The notes under the pieces were generated by a model. It did not search any database and was not told where the DNA came from. It saw nothing but the letters and a program-made list of their open reading frames with translations. From Aneurinibacillus aneurinilyticus ATCC 12856 (lineage in GTDB: Bacteria; Bacillota; Bacilli; Aneurinibacillales; Aneurinibacillaceae): a stretch of 64,000 nt of DNA. The translations under genes and the position numbers were made by a program. How positions within the stretch are numbered: position 1 is the first letter of the stretch; every line of letters begins with the position of its first letter. The DNA lies in contig NZ_KE952827.1 of assembly GCF_000466385.1 (NCBI RefSeq), positions 13,796 through 77,795 on the forward strand. Direction: 5' to 3'. This document shows positions 43,134 to 52,047 of this stretch, piece by piece.

Positions 43134-43919
43134 CTATTCGCCGCTAAACACCGGCCTACGCTTTTCCTTAAATGCTTGTACACCTTCACGATGATCCGCT
43201 GTGGCTGCCATGACGGCCTGCGTGTTTCGCTCCATCTCCAGCATGGCCTCCAAATCAGCCGTAAGTGCCTGGTTCGCCAGCCTTTTAATCATGGCATACG
43301 TGCGGGAAGGCCCTTTTGCTAACTGTATCGCTAACTTTTGCGCTTCTTCCATTACTGTATCCGTCGGATAAATTTCGTTTACCAAACCCCACTCTTGCGC
43401 TTTTGTCGCAGAAAGTGCTTTACCGGTAAATAGCATCTCCTTTGCACGGTACGTACCGAGTGTACGCGGCAGGAAAAACATCCCGCCTCCATCAGCTACA
43501 AGCCCGATTTGTGCAAATCCAGCTGAGAACTTCGCATCCTCCGATGCCAGAATCAGGTCACAGGCAAGGGCAAGACAAATCCCTGCACCGGCTGCGTAGC
43601 CATGTACAGCCGCAATAATCGGCTTCTCTAGCTTATTCATGGACCGAACAAGGTAATTCAACTTGCCTACAAAATCATGGATGTCAAGCGGTGTAAATTC
43701 GCTCATGCTTTTTACGTCTCCGCCTGCACAAAAAGCCCGTCCCGCCCCTGAGATGACAAGCGCTCTCACTTCCTCATTACGCCCAGCCTCCTCCATAGCC
43801 TGTATTAGTCCATCCAGCATTTCTTCACTGTAAGCATTTAACACTTCAGGCCGCTGCAAAATGACCGACATGACTCCTTGTTCGACCTCAAAACGAACCA
43901 CAGACGTTTGCACACTCAT
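43134..43919 (-). CDS. Enoyl-CoA hydratase/isomerase (crotonase; PaaG-like)
   Basis: A 261-residue crotonase-fold enzyme. The oxyanion-hole blocks are SGAGRAFCAGGDVKSM and AAVHGYAAGAGICLALACD. At the second catalytic position it has IGLVADGGGMFFLPR, with Asp rather than Glu, as in PaaG-type isomerases; the first glutamate of classical hydratases appears absent. So isomerase or ring-opening chemistry on acyl-CoA is more likely than simple hydration. The substrate is unknown. It is divergent from ppdK and alone on its transcript. Confidence 0.82.
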   Translation of the reverse strand: MSVQTSVVRFEVEQGVMSVILQRPEVLNAYSEEMLDGLIQAMEEAGRNEEVRALVISGAGRAFCAGGDVKSMSEFTPLDIHDFVGKLNYLVRSMNKLEKPIIAAVHGYAAGAGICLALACDLILASEDAKFSAGFAQIGLVADGGGMFFLPRTLGTYRAKEMLFTGKALSATKAQEWGLVNEIYPTDTVMEEAQKLAIQLAKGPSRTYAMIKRLANQALTADLEAMLEMERNTQAVMAATADHREGVQAFKEKRRPVFSGE

Positions 43920-44131
43920 ACGTGCTGCCTCCTCTTCTTTTTGCAGGATTTTTTATACCTGGAGCGAAATGGAATAGTTATACATGCAATTTTCATTACT
44001 GAATCATTAGAATTTACTGTTTTTTATCGTAGCAGACGATTGTAAATAAAGTCAATGTTTGTTCACAAACCTTTCTGTATGACTTACTATAATAAGAAGA
44101 AAGTACGCTATAACATGCAGGTAAACAAATC

Positions 44132-44160
44132 GGAGGTGTGCGCCATATCCGGCGACAATG
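44132..44160 (+). promoter_or_regulatory. Unusual ppdK translation start region
   Basis: GGAGG (44132-44136) lies 21 bases before ATG 44158, too far for a normal SD. Between them CGCC-ATATCC-GGCG (44141-44154) can form a 4-bp GC stem. If folded, the effective spacing becomes 7 bases. A -10-like TATAAT is at 44088-44093, and GTTTG-TTCA-CAAAC (44057-44070) is a small inverted repeat near the -35 region. Confidence 0.45.
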
Positions 44161-46809
44161 ATGAGCGAGAAATACGTATATTTATTCCATGAAGGCAACG
44201 CAAGCATGAATGAACTCCTTGGGCGAAAGGGCGCCAATCTAGCAGAAATGAGTGCGCTTGGCCTGCCTGTCCCTCCTGGATTTACGATTACTACAAGTGC
44301 CTGCCGCCGTTTTTATGATGAAGGCAAAACCATTCACCCTGATATTGTCCGGGACATCTATCATGCTCTTCACACGCTAGAGGAAACATCGGGCAAACGA
44401 TTCGGCCATCCGAGCAATCCGCTTCTCGTATCGGTCCGTTCCGGTTCATCCACATCCATGCCTGGTATGATGGATACTATCCTGAATTTAGGTCTTAACG
44501 ATTATACGGTCGCTGCTCTCATCAAGCATAAAGAGAATAAGCATTTTGCATATGATTCATACCGTCGCTTCATTCAGATGTTCAGCTCTATCGTGCTTGG
44601 CATAAATGATAGTCTGTTCGAAGATGAACTAGAGAAAGTAAAGCGGCAAGCGAACGTGAAACAGGATTCCCAGCTTACTCCTGATCATCTGCTTGATTTA
44701 ATCTTAATCTATAAAGAAATCGTCCTGAAAGAAACGGGGCACAAATTCCCTCAGGACCCGAAACAGCAGCTCCTCGCAGCCATTGGTGCTGTGTTCGATT
44801 CATGGTACAATCCACGAGCGACATTCTATCGTCGTATTCATAAGATTCCTGATCATATCGGTACCGCTGTCACAATTCAGCAGATGGTATTTGGCAATCT
44901 CGGCTCGAATTCAGGTACAGGCATTGCGTTTACCCGGCATCCTTCTACAGGAGAAAACGAGCTATTCGGGGAATTCATGTTCAATGCGCAAGGCGAGGAT
45001 ATTGTTGCAGGCATCCGTACACCACAACCAATGACTGTACTAAAGGAACGGTTGCCGGAAACATTCGACCAATTCGATAAAATTGCCTGCAATCTTGAGA
45101 AGCATTACCGCGATGTACAGGATATAGAATTTACTGTAGAGGAAGGCGATTTATATGTGCTACAGACGCGTTCAGCCAAACGAACAGCAGAAGCTAACAT
45201 TAAAATCGCGGTGGATATGGCAAACGAAGGAGTCATTGGACGTGAAGAAGCGATTATGCGCGTCGATCCGGCTGCCATCGCTCCACTCATGCAACACACC
45301 ATCGATCCAACCGCCGAGCTAAACGTTATTGGAAAAGGGCTTGATGCTAGCTCCGGCGCTGCAACCGGTATTATCGTATTCGACGCGGAAGAGGCAGAAC
45401 GCCAGCACCGCACCGGCCACTCTGTCATTCTTGTACGTCAGGAGACAACACCTGAAGATATCCACGGCATTCTAGCCAGCGCAGGTGTATTGACTACCCG
45501 GGGTGGCGTTACGAGCCACGCTGCCGTTGTAGCCCGCGATTTGGGCACTCCATCTGTTGTCGGTTGTGAGTCCTTTAAGGTGGATATGGAGCAGCGTGAG
45601 TTGCATACTGACACTGTCATATTGAAAGAAGGAGACATTATTACCATTTGCGGTTCAACTGGACGGGTTATCCTGGGAGAAGTCCCACTCGTGCCCCCGA
45701 AGTTCTCCAAAGAGTTCTGCACGCTTCTAGAATGGGCAAATGAGTTCAAGACGATGCGTGTGTACAGCAGTGTCAACACACCGCAGGAAGCGGAGCTAGC
45801 GCGCAAGATGGGCGCGGAGGGCGTCGGCTTGTGCCGAACCGAGTTGATGTTCATGGATCCGGAACGCCTGCCAAGGGTAACACGCATGATACTTGCCCGA
45901 AATCAGCGCGAACGAAAAAAGGCATTGAATGAATTAATCCCTATGCAAAAATATGATTTTCACGGAATTTTTCGGGCCATGGCAGGTAAACAGGTCACTA
46001 TCCGTCTCATCGATCCGCCACTGCATGAATTCCTGCCGAATCCATCGGCACTCGCGCTGGAATTGGAACGCGCACGCGTGGCAGGCGATACAAAACTAAT
46101 AGAAGAAAAAGAAGCTCTCCAGCAGCGCATAGAGATGCTTCATGAACTGAATCCATCATTTGGGCACCGCGGCTGCCGCATAGGCATCACATACCCGGAA
46201 ATCTATGAAATACAGACACGTGCTATCGCCGAGGCGGCACTCGAACTGAAAGCGGAAGGCCTGGAGGTGTATCCGCGCATCATTGTGCCACTCGTAAGCG
46301 ACTGGCGTGAAATGAAAAAGGTACGGGAAACCGTAGAAGAAACATTGCAGCAAGTATTTAGCATATACCGTGACCGAATCGACGTCCCAATCGGTGTATT
46401 CATCGAGTTGCCACGCGCATGTATGACAGCGGATAAAATAGCGCAATATGCCGATTTCATTACGTTTGGTACGAATGATTTGACACAATCAGCCTACGGT
46501 TTCAGCCGGGATGATGCAGAGGGCAAGTACCTGGCATACTATCTGGACAATAATATTCTGCCGGAAAATCCATTCGTATACCTTGATACGGAAGGTGTTG
46601 GACGATTGATTGAAATCGCAATGGAACAGGGGCGTAAGAATAAGCCAAACTTAAAAACTGGCGTATGTGGAGAACATACGAGCGAGAAAGATTCCGTACT
46701 CTTCCTGCAAAACGTTGGTATGAACTTTATTTCCTCTGTTCCACAACGGATCCCTAGCGCTAGAATCGCCGCTGCACAGGCAGCCATCCGAACACGATTG
46801 CGTTTATAA
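44158..46809 (+). CDS. ppdK: Pyruvate, phosphate dikinase
   Basis: PPDK, 883 aa, interconverts pyruvate + ATP + Pi and PEP + AMP + PPi. The N-terminal ATP-grasp domain begins LLGRKGANLAEMSALGLPVPPGF, with VSVRSGSSTSMPGMMDTILNLG. The swivelling phosphohistidine domain has TRGGVTSHAAVVARDLGTP, with the catalytic His. The C-terminal PEP-binding barrel has GLCRTELMF, FGTNDLTQ and the active-site Cys in TGVCGEHTSE. Full length and intact. It lies alone on the plus strand in a minus-strand region. It probably serves gluconeogenesis or PPi-linked glycolysis. Confidence 0.96.
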   Translation: MMSEKYVYLFHEGNASMNELLGRKGANLAEMSALGLPVPPGFTITTSACRRFYDEGKTIHPDIVRDIYHALHTLEETSGKRFGHPSNPLLVSVRSGSSTSMPGMMDTILNLGLNDYTVAALIKHKENKHFAYDSYRRFIQMFSSIVLGINDSLFEDELEKVKRQANVKQDSQLTPDHLLDLILIYKEIVLKETGHKFPQDPKQQLLAAIGAVFDSWYNPRATFYRRIHKIPDHIGTAVTIQQMVFGNLGSNSGTGIAFTRHPSTGENELFGEFMFNAQGEDIVAGIRTPQPMTVLKERLPETFDQFDKIACNLEKHYRDVQDIEFTVEEGDLYVLQTRSAKRTAEANIKIAVDMANEGVIGREEAIMRVDPAAIAPLMQHTIDPTAELNVIGKGLDASSGAATGIIVFDAEEAERQHRTGHSVILVRQETTPEDIHGILASAGVLTTRGGVTSHAAVVARDLGTPSVVGCESFKVDMEQRELHTDTVILKEGDIITICGSTGRVILGEVPLVPPKFSKEFCTLLEWANEFKTMRVYSSVNTPQEAELARKMGAEGVGLCRTELMFMDPERLPRVTRMILARNQRERKKALNELIPMQKYDFHGIFRAMAGKQVTIRLIDPPLHEFLPNPSALALELERARVAGDTKLIEEKEALQQRIEMLHELNPSFGHRGCRIGITYPEIYEIQTRAIAEAALELKAEGLEVYPRIIVPLVSDWREMKKVRETVEETLQQVFSIYRDRIDVPIGVFIELPRACMTADKIAQYADFITFGTNDLTQSAYGFSRDDAEGKYLAYYLDNNILPENPFVYLDTEGVGRLIEIAMEQGRKNKPNLKTGVCGEHTSEKDSVLFLQNVGMNFISSVPQRIPSARIAAAQAAIRTRLRL

Positions 46810-46941
46810 AATAAAATTTCCAACAGCAAAGTCTTATTATCGTTTGGATTAAGATAAAGCAAATATGGAAATAAGAAAAACTTGCCCATTTTTAAGTAGT
46901 ACGCCTGGCAGAAAGCAGACCCCGCTTTCTTATCCAATAAT

Positions 46942-46975
46942 AAAGAGACAGGGCATATGTCAGCCCTGTCTCTTT
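46942..46975. terminator. Bidirectional terminator between ppdK and the 137-aa gene
   Basis: AAAGAGACAGGGC and GCCCTGTCTCTTT form a perfect 13-bp stem with an 8-base loop. TTTTTATTT follows on the plus side and TTTATTATT on the minus side. Confidence 0.9.
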
Positions 46976-47389
46976 TTATTTCTCCGCTAGCGGCTTTAAT
47001 TCAAAACCTTCTTCAAAAAGCTGCGCATATCGGATTTCAGGAAAATCAACATCTGTATGCGTGTAATAACGAGTGTCGATAACGATGCGACCGTCTTCCG
47101 TAAAACCAAGATTATCGAGATACTGCTTAGCCTCTACAAGCCGTTTTTGAATATCCGTCCATGACTCGAACTGCCAGCAAATCTCCAGTTTGTCATTAAA
47201 TACGCTGAAATGCACACCCGTCTCAGTTAAAAACGGTGCAACTTTCGTATGCATGATATCGCCGCTCCAGACAATGATATCCCCGTTCTTCAGCAAAATG
47301 CCACGCGCATACTTTTCATCGCGATAAATACTCTTCGCATCGCGCCGCGTCGGATTTGTATATAAAAACAAATCATCCAGATTCCCCAT
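46976..47389 (-). CDS. Protein of unknown function, 137 aa
   Basis: A 137-residue soluble protein (MGNLDDLFLYTNPTRRD...FELKPLAEK) of mixed alpha/beta composition. No cysteine motif, membrane segment or signal peptide is seen; a single W-G-type loop IIVWSGDIMHTKVAPF is notable. I do not recognise the family. It lies 21 bases downstream of dnaD and ends in the strong terminator, so it is the last gene of the asnS-dnaD unit, where B. subtilis has nth. Confidence 0.7.
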   Translation of the reverse strand: MGNLDDLFLYTNPTRRDAKSIYRDEKYARGILLKNGDIIVWSGDIMHTKVAPFLTETGVHFSVFNDKLEICWQFESWTDIQKRLVEAKQYLDNLGFTEDGRIVIDTRYYTHTDVDFPEIRYAQLFEEGFELKPLAEK

Positions 47390-47410
47390 TGAAAGCTTCC
47401 TCCATTAAAC

Positions 47411-48160
47411 TTATGAATCCGTTTCTTCTTCCAGCCAATTATAAAACGGAAATTCTTGCGGCAACGCCCCAGACGCCGCTGCGGTAGACAGGCCCTGCGG
47501 CAGCGTCTGTCCGCTCCGCTGCTGATGTTTGCGGAATTTCAAACTATATTCCCGTGCCTGCTTCGGCGTTCGAATGTTATTGCGGTGCCACTCAAACAAA
47601 ATGCGATCAATATAGCGAAAAAACAACTTACCGGAGATAACCGCTTCCCTCAGCGCTGCTATAATCAACGCTTCACTGTAACCATCCTGATCAATCCACA
47701 TAGCCAAATTCTCGCACTCAATCGGCGATAGGGGCCGTCCGAATTCTTCTTCAAACATGGCATACAGATTCTTCACGCTTCCGCTCGTTCTCGCTGCATC
47801 CGGTATATCCTCCGATATAACCTTTCCTTCCAGACAAGCAATCACTTTCTTATGTAATGGCGTAAAGCAATACCACTCTGAACGAACGCGCGTTGACGGG
47901 TCCACTGTCTCTTCAATCGAAATATACCCTTGTTGCACGAGCCTTTGTATCCGTTTTATCACTACGGATGCCTCTGTAGACAACCTTTCCTCCAGCTCAT
48001 GCATGGTCGGAAACGGCTTCCCTTCCGATTTAAAAGCGAGGAGATGAATAATAATCATCATCTCTTCATCCAGTAATCCAATTTGCCTGTAATGCTGTAA
48101 AAGCAGATTGGGCAGCGAAGTTGTCCCCGCTTCCAGCATCTGTAATAAGACGTCACTCAT
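47411..48160 (-). CDS. dnaD: DNA replication initiation protein DnaD
   Basis: DnaD, 249 aa, acts with DnaB and DnaI in primosome loading of the replicative helicase and remodels DNA. The N-terminal winged-helix domain (about 10-110) has LLLQHYRQIGLLDEEMMIIIHLLAF. The C-terminal DnaD domain (about 128-205) has the tail motif YIDRILFEWHRNNIRTPKQA. It follows asnS, as in B. subtilis. Confidence 0.94.
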   Translation of the reverse strand: MSDVLLQMLEAGTTSLPNLLLQHYRQIGLLDEEMMIIIHLLAFKSEGKPFPTMHELEERLSTEASVVIKRIQRLVQQGYISIEETVDPSTRVRSEWYCFTPLHKKVIACLEGKVISEDIPDAARTSGSVKNLYAMFEEEFGRPLSPIECENLAMWIDQDGYSEALIIAALREAVISGKLFFRYIDRILFEWHRNNIRTPKQAREYSLKFRKHQQRSGQTLPQGLSTAAASGALPQEFPFYNWLEEETDS

Positions 48161-48248
48161 CGAAATCCACCTCTCATGTATGAACGATTATAACAGGATA
48201 CATCCGACAAGTTTAGTCTTGTAAAAGTTGCATTTTTCCTTTATGGCC

Positions 48249-49538
48249 TTATGGATAGAGACGGTTCAAAAGACGCGGGAATGGAATGGTTTCCCGTACA
48301 TGCTCCGTACCGCAAATCCAACCCACGGTGCGTTCCAGGCCAAGCCCGAAGCCGGAGTGAGGAACTGAGCCGTACTTACGCAGATCAAGATACCATTGAT
48401 ATGCTTGTGGATTAAGATCATGTTCTTCATATCTTTTCTTCATAAGGTCTACATCATCGATCCGCTGACTGCCACCGATAATCTCACCATATCCTTCCGG
48501 TGCAATCAAATCAGCGCACAGGGCAACATCCGGGTTGGCTGGGTCCGGCTTCATGTAGAAAGCTTTAATACTGGTCGGATAATGAGTAATAAATACCGGC
48601 TTATCGAACTTTTCGGCGATTGCTGTCTCATGCGGCGCACCAAAATCTTCGCCCCACTGAATTTCATGTCCATCTTTCTGCAGCATTTCGATCGCTTCTG
48701 TATAAGTAATGCGCGGAAACGGTGCTTTCACATTCTCAAGCTTGCTTGTATCACGTCCAAGGCGTTTTAAAGCAAGAGGACAATTCTTTAATACATACTG
48801 CACAACATAACTGACGAAATCCTCTTGGATGCGCAAGCTCTCTTCATGGTCAACAAATGCCATCTCCGGCTCGATCATCCAGAATTCGATTAAATGACGG
48901 CGCGTCTTCGACTTTTCCGCACGGAACGTCGGACCAAACGAGAATACCCGGCCAAATGCCATCGCTGCAGCTTCCATGTATAACTGCCCGCTTTGAGATA
49001 AGTACGCCTCCTCATCAAAATATTGGGTATGGAACAAGGTAGTCGTTCCTTCCGCCGAGGTTGGTGTTAAAATCGGCGGGTCCACTTTATAGAAGCCACG
49101 CTCTTTAAAGAATTCATATACTGCTTGAATGACGGCTGAACGAATAGAAAGAACGGCCTGCTGACGCATGGACCTAATCCAGAGATGACGGTGATCCATC
49201 AGGAATTCTACTCCGTGCTCTTTTTTGGTAATCGGATATTCCTCTGCAATATGAATGGGTTCTACACCTGTTACCGTAAGCTCATACCCCGATTTAGCCC
49301 GTTCATCTTCACGAACAACGCCAGTAACATATAGTGAGCTTTCCTGTGTGAGCGATTTAGCTGCATCCCATATTTCCGGCGTCACTTCCTCTTTAACCAC
49401 TACCCCTTGAATGAAACCGGTTCCATCACGTAGCTGCAAAAATTGAATTTTACCGCTTGAACGCTTATTAAACAGCCAGGCTCCAAGCCTTACCTCTTCT
49501 CCTACGTGCTTTCCGATTTGAGCAATCGTTGTCAGCAT
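48249..49538 (-). CDS. asnS: Asparaginyl-tRNA synthetase
   Basis: A 429-residue class IIb aminoacyl-tRNA synthetase. An OB-fold anticodon-binding domain (15-105; [26 protein letters not shown]) precedes the catalytic core with motif 2 ([25 protein letters not shown]) and motif 3 ([15 protein letters not shown]). The C-terminus ends [20 protein letters not shown] precedes the ATG. No T-box leader is visible upstream. It forms a unit with dnaD. Confidence 0.95.
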   Translation of the reverse strand: MLTTIAQIGKHVGEEVRLGAWLFNKRSSGKIQFLQLRDGTGFIQGVVVKEEVTPEIWDAAKSLTQESSLYVTGVVREDERAKSGYELTVTGVEPIHIAEEYPITKKEHGVEFLMDHRHLWIRSMRQQAVLSIRSAVIQAVYEFFKERGFYKVDPPILTPTSAEGTTTLFHTQYFDEEAYLSQSGQLYMEAAAMAFGRVFSFGPTFRAEKSKTRRHLIEFWMIEPEMAFVDHEESLRIQEDFVSYVVQYVLKNCPLALKRLGRDTSKLENVKAPFPRITYTEAIEMLQKDGHEIQWGEDFGAPHETAIAEKFDKPVFITHYPTSIKAFYMKPDPANPDVALCADLIAPEGYGEIIGGSQRIDDVDLMKKRYEEHDLNPQAYQWYLDLRKYGSVPHSGFGLGLERTVGWICGTEHVRETIPFPRLLNRLYP

Positions 49539-49867
49539 ATTTTCATCCTTCCTTCGTATATAATGATAAAATTGTGTATATAGAATGTTATGGATAAAAG
49601 AAGATAAACCTACAGAATTATACTACCCTGTTTATCGTTTTGCAAATGCTCCTGCTCCTTTTTTTTCGACAGTAATTCACAAGAATTTCTCAGCCTCAGG
49701 GCGGAGGTACGAGGAGTTGAATATTGGTACAATAACTATATCATATACAGTATTTTCATGAAGGGTGGGTCACAAAAAAGAAAGAAAAAATTTGGAATGA
49801 ATGCGCAAAATCGGTGGTAAATATCTTATATCATTCCATTCTATTGTAGAAAGTAGGAGATGCGGCG
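49539..49867. other. AT-rich divergent intergenic region
   Basis: 329 bases between asnS (minus) and the secreted-protein gene (plus), holding both promoters by position. I see no T-box features (no GGGTGG-ACCGCG on the asnS strand), no hairpin of note and no ORF beyond a 20-codon run at about 49758. Confidence 0.5.
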
Positions 49868-50404
49868 ATGAAATTTTCTAGAAAACTCGCGGCCTTTGTT
49901 CTGACGCTCGGCATTATCGGCGTAGCCAGCGCTTCAATTTTTACACAACCAGACGTGCATGCAGATGATAGTGCGCTTCCTGAACAATCTGCGCAACAAA
50001 CCGCTTCTGCTCCGGCACCGGAACAGAATTCCCAACCGGTCGCTTCTGATACATATACTAATGAAGCACTGGGCTTTTCTCTTCGGCTGCCTGATTCATG
50101 GATAGGCAATTATACTGTAGAGCAGGTAGAGAAGAACATTGATGGATTCCCTGCCGCTATTTTTTCTAATCCAAAGCACTCATTCGAACTTATGGAAATC
50201 GCGAAAATTCCTGTCCACGTATGGCAATCTGAAGGCTATGATGATTCCCTTTATATGAAACTGGCCGAGCAAAACGATACCATATATGCAGCACTATTCC
50301 CATCGGAAACACTGTATGAAGGAGATCAGGAAGTTACCGAGATAACGGATATGCTAAATGAAATGTTCCAACAAATCAAAACTACATTTAGCGTGACACA
50401 ATAG
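49868..50404 (+). CDS. Secreted protein of unknown function, 178 aa
   Basis: A protein with a signal peptide: basic MKFSRK, a hydrophobic core and a likely cleavage near VHADDSA. A Pro/Gln/Ala-rich linker follows (about 35-60), then a compact domain from YTNEALGFSLRLPDSWIGNY that resembles the short PsbP/DUF-type domains of secreted Bacillales proteins. There is no lipobox cysteine, so release from the membrane is expected. The start has GGAG 8 bases upstream. A terminator follows. The function is unknown. Confidence 0.75.
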   Translation: MKFSRKLAAFVLTLGIIGVASASIFTQPDVHADDSALPEQSAQQTASAPAPEQNSQPVASDTYTNEALGFSLRLPDSWIGNYTVEQVEKNIDGFPAAIFSNPKHSFELMEIAKIPVHVWQSEGYDDSLYMKLAEQNDTIYAALFPSETLYEGDQEVTEITDMLNEMFQQIKTTFSVTQ

Positions 50405-50415
50405 AGTTATAGAAG

Positions 50416-50440
50416 AAGCGGCATCATATGTCGCTTTTTT
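50416..50440 (+). terminator. Terminator after the secreted-protein gene
   Basis: AAGCGGCAT/ATGTCGCTT with one G-T pair and a 3-base loop is followed by TTTTTTATTTTTT. Confidence 0.8.
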
Positions 50441-50522
50441 ATTTTTTATATTTACTGATGAAAAAAAGAGTATTTCGGATAAGATATGAAGTACTTGAAT
50501 ACATACCGTATTCACACAAAGC

Positions 50523-50573
50523 AGGCCATCCCCTCCCGATTGCATAACAGGAAAAGATGGCCTATACTTTTTT
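50523..50573 (+). terminator. Second hairpin between convergent genes
   Basis: AGGCCATC pairs with GATGGCCT across a 25-base loop, and TTTTTT follows on the plus strand. On the minus strand, which carries aspB, only GCTTTG follows, so it is a weaker stop for aspB. Confidence 0.45.
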
Positions 50574-50585
50574 GTCCTGACTTCT

Positions 50586-51764
50586 TTAGCTTTCTTCTAC
50601 GAACTTTTTAATACGGGCAATACCTTTTTCTAATTGTTCCAAAGAAGTTGCATAAGAAATACGAATATGATTCGGCGCGCCGAAACCGGAACCCGGGATA
50701 AGCGCTACGTATTCTTTTTCCAGCAGATCCTGGGCCCATTCATCCACGTCGGTATAGCCGCCTTTTTTCATTGCTTCGCTTACGTTGGCAAATAGATAGA
50801 AGGCTCCCTTCGGTTCTACACAATGAATGCCTTCGATTTCATTCATCAGTTTCACGACCGCTTTACGGCGTTTATCGAATTCGGCCTTCATCATCTCCAG
50901 CGGCTCCTGTGAGCCTTCGAGCGCCGCTAGTGCACCATATTGCGCAAATGTCGTTGGGTTGGACGTGCTATGACTGGACAGGTTCGTCATCGCTTTAATA
51001 AGCGCTTCGTTTCCTGCTGCATAGCCAATTCGCCAGCCTGTCATGGAATACGGCTTAGACATACCATTGATAACGACTGTTAAATCGTACGCTTCCGGAC
51101 TCAGACTTGCAATACTTACATGCTCACGTCCGTCATAAATCAATTTTTCATAAATTTCATCGGACACCATCAGGATTTGCTTCTCGATGCAGACCTGCGC
51201 CAATCCCTCTAACTCTTCACGCGTATATACGCTACCTGTTGGGTTGCTCGGCGAGTTAATAATAACTGCACGTGTCCTATTTGTAATGGCCGCACGTAGC
51301 TGGTCCGGTGTAATTTTGAATTCGTTCGCTTCAGCCCCTTCAACGAATACCGGCACACCATCTGCCAAAGTAATCATCTCTGGATAGCTAACCCAATATG
51401 GAATCGGTACGATGACTTCATCGCCCGGATCTACAATTGCCTGGAACAAGTTATAAAGCGCATGCTTCGCTCCGTTACATACAACGACTTGTGAAGGCTT
51501 ATATGTAATATTGTTATCGCGCGCCAGCTTCTCGCAGATCGCTTTCTTCAGTTCTACAATACCGGCAGCAGCCGTATATTTTGTCTGACCCTCTTCCATC
51601 GCTTTTACTGCAGCGTCGATAATATGCTGCGGCGTATTGAAATCCGGTTCTCCGGCTCCCAGTCCAACCACGTCATATCCTTCGCTACGCAACTCTTTTG
51701 CTTTTGCAGTAATGGCGAGCGTCTTGGACGGTGTAATTTGTGCCACGCGCTTCGCTAATTTCAT
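50586..51764 (-). CDS. aspB: Aspartate aminotransferase
   Basis: A 392-residue class I aminotransferase of the I-gamma (Bacillus/Thermus) type, moving the amino group between aspartate and 2-oxoglutarate. PLP-binding blocks are SPSNPTG and SDEIYEKLIYDG; the Schiff-base lysine is in VINGMSKPYSMTGWRIGYAAG. The start MKLAKRVAQI has GGAGG at 7 bases. It is followed farther down by asnS, so aspartate and asparagine use are neighbours, as in B. subtilis. Confidence 0.94.
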   Translation of the reverse strand: MKLAKRVAQITPSKTLAITAKAKELRSEGYDVVGLGAGEPDFNTPQHIIDAAVKAMEEGQTKYTAAAGIVELKKAICEKLARDNNITYKPSQVVVCNGAKHALYNLFQAIVDPGDEVIVPIPYWVSYPEMITLADGVPVFVEGAEANEFKITPDQLRAAITNRTRAVIINSPSNPTGSVYTREELEGLAQVCIEKQILMVSDEIYEKLIYDGREHVSIASLSPEAYDLTVVINGMSKPYSMTGWRIGYAAGNEALIKAMTNLSSHSTSNPTTFAQYGALAALEGSQEPLEMMKAEFDKRRKAVVKLMNEIEGIHCVEPKGAFYLFANVSEAMKKGGYTDVDEWAQDLLEKEYVALIPGSGFGAPNHIRISYATSLEQLEKGIARIKKFVEES

Positions 51765-52004
51765 AAGTGCTCCTCCTCTGCTTCCTACAAACATCTACAT
51801 TATTTTGTTTTTTCAATACCTTTTCATTTTACAACTCTTATATTAAAAAGGGAAGGAGAGATGCCCATAGCTCCATAATATTATAGGTCCATGAAAGAAA
51901 AAGCGAAAAAAATACAGACCTTGTTTTTCGATGTTGCTCTTATTATAAAAAGGATAACCCGAAACCATTCGGATTATCCTTGTGTTATCTGCTTTATCCC
52001 GATC

Positions 52005-52047
52005 TAACGGGGCAGTAAGCCTCCTCTAATGGAAGGCTTTACTTTAT
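52005..52047. repeat. Dispersed 3'-end repeat, copy A
   Basis: TAACGGGGCAGTAA at one end and CTTTACTTTAT at the other enclose a hairpin (AGTAA-GCCT.../...AGGC-TTTACT). The element covers the stop codon of the FtsH-like gene. Its ends match copy B at 56513-56605, with a different interior. Confidence 0.6.

Noticed and set aside
44057-44070. Rex operator near ppdK (TTCACAA half)
   Set aside because: Only one half-site is present; the GTTTG/CAAAC dyad does not fit the TTGTGAA-N6-TTCACAA pattern.
48249-49867. T-box riboswitch upstream of asnS
   Set aside because: No specifier/antiterminator pattern and no GGGTGG-ACCGCG on the minus strand; the GGGTGG at about 49766 is on the plus strand and isolated.
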